Source: Chloroflexota bacterium
GTDB lineage: Bacteria > Chloroflexota > Ktedonobacteria > Ktedonobacterales > Ktedonobacteraceae
NCBI GenBank assembly: GCA_005881995.1
Contig: VBHV01000152.1
Span: 957 to 7,886 of the forward strand
Length of the DNA stretch: 6,930 bases
Direction: 5' to 3'
Shown piece by piece: positions 6,566-6,930 of the stretch. Made by a program: the position numbers and the translations under genes. The notes beneath the pieces are model-generated. The model did no database searches. It was not told the DNA's origin and saw nothing but the letters and a program-made list of their open reading frames with translations. Position 1 is the stretch's first letter; each line of letters starts with the position of its first letter.

Positions 6566-6930
6566 ATGAAAGGTGAAGAGATGTTTATGAGTTCCTTTGT
6601 CCTTGGTTTTCAGGATATTGACAAAACAAAACTTATGGTTGTTGGGGGTAAAGGCGCGAACCTGGGAGAACTGTCCAGAATTGATGGGATAAGAGTACCG
6701 GAGGGCTTCTGTATTACTACCGAAGCATATAAACGAATTATCAGTCAAACACCAGAGTTTAATGATCTGCTGGAGCAACTATATCTTTTAAAGGTGGAGG
6801 ACAGGGAAAGAATTGGTGAAATCAGTAAAAAGATACGCAGCGTCATCGAAGGGACAGTAATTGCAAAGGAAATTGAGGAAGCAGTTACACATTTTATTAC
6901 AAAATTAGGTGATAAAAATGCCTATGCTGT
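6566..6930 (+). CDS. rph: Rifampin phosphotransferase / PEP synthase-type protein, N-terminal part (cut by window edge)
   Basis: The first 121 codons match the start of the ATP-grasp (PPDK N-terminal) domain shared by PEP synthase, pyruvate phosphate dikinase and rifampin phosphotransferase. Landmarks are FVLGFQDIDKTKLMVVGGKG, ANLGELSRIDGIRVPEGFCI, TTEAYK, LKVEDRERIGEISKKIR, and NAYAV just where family members continue with RSSATAEDLP. Of the proteins I know, it is closest to the Bacilli Rph/Pps type, more than to E. coli PpsA. Those enzymes inactivate rifampin by phosphate transfer from ATP. The swivelling histidine domain that would settle function lies beyond the edge. AAAGGAG stands ten bases before the ATG at 6566; family starts align better with the third Met (6587), so the first seven residues may be extra. 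It is about 40% GC by hand count of 300 bases, clearly lower than the atp genes, suggesting transfer. Confidence 0.82.
   Translation, partial: MKGEEMFMSSFVLGFQDIDKTKLMVVGGKGANLGELSRIDGIRVPEGFCITTEAYKRIISQTPEFNDLLEQLYLLKVEDRERIGEISKKIRSVIEGTVIAKEIEEAVTHFITKLGDKNAYA

Overview
The window carries an F-type (F1Fo) ATP synthase operon on the minus strand. Divergent from it, on the plus strand, is the start of a rifampin phosphotransferase / PEP synthase-type gene. In transcription order (right to left) the operon reads atpZ-like, atpB (subunit a), atpE (c), atpF (b), atpH (delta), atpA (alpha), atpG (gamma) and atpD (beta, cut off by the left window edge). This is the classic bacterial order I-B-E-F-H-A-G-D; atpC (epsilon) would be expected just beyond position 1. 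A single b gene, an AtpZ-type first gene, strong AAGGAGG-type ribosome sites and about 55% GC suggest a non-proteobacterial, free-living bacterium. My best guess is Chloroflexota, possibly the Ktedonobacteria, but this rests on general resemblance and is only an inference.

Layout: 1-456 atpD 5' part; 502-1392 atpG; 1404-3023 atpA; 3133-3780 atpH; 3780-4307 atpF; 4434-4661 atpE; 4784-5622 atpB, which needs one frameshift near 5323 to be read through; 5696-5917 atpZ-like; 5945-5988 a pair of extended -10 promoters firing leftward into the operon; 5991-6158 a plus-strand fragment with a Walker B motif that looks like a remnant of a TniB-type transposition ATPase; 6159-6565 non-coding DNA rich in short inverted repeats; 6566-6930 the start of the rifampin phosphotransferase-like gene, which runs off the right edge.

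The operon genes together build one rotary enzyme. Subunits a, b and c form the membrane motor, where the a-subunit arginine and the c-subunit glutamate carry the ion across. Alpha, beta, gamma and delta form the catalytic head, rotor shaft and stator link. The c-ring residues point to protons rather than sodium. The gene at the right edge is unrelated to ATP synthesis. It is markedly richer in A+T (about 40% GC by hand count), closely resembles the Bacilli proteins, and sits next to a transposition-gene relic, so it looks like acquired DNA.

The points most worth a second look are the atpB frameshift, the TniB-like relic with the compositionally foreign neighbour, a repeated octamer with its complement in the leader of that neighbour, an inverted repeat between atpE and atpF, and unusual C-terminal tails on the delta and alpha subunits. 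I found no wholly new biological system here.
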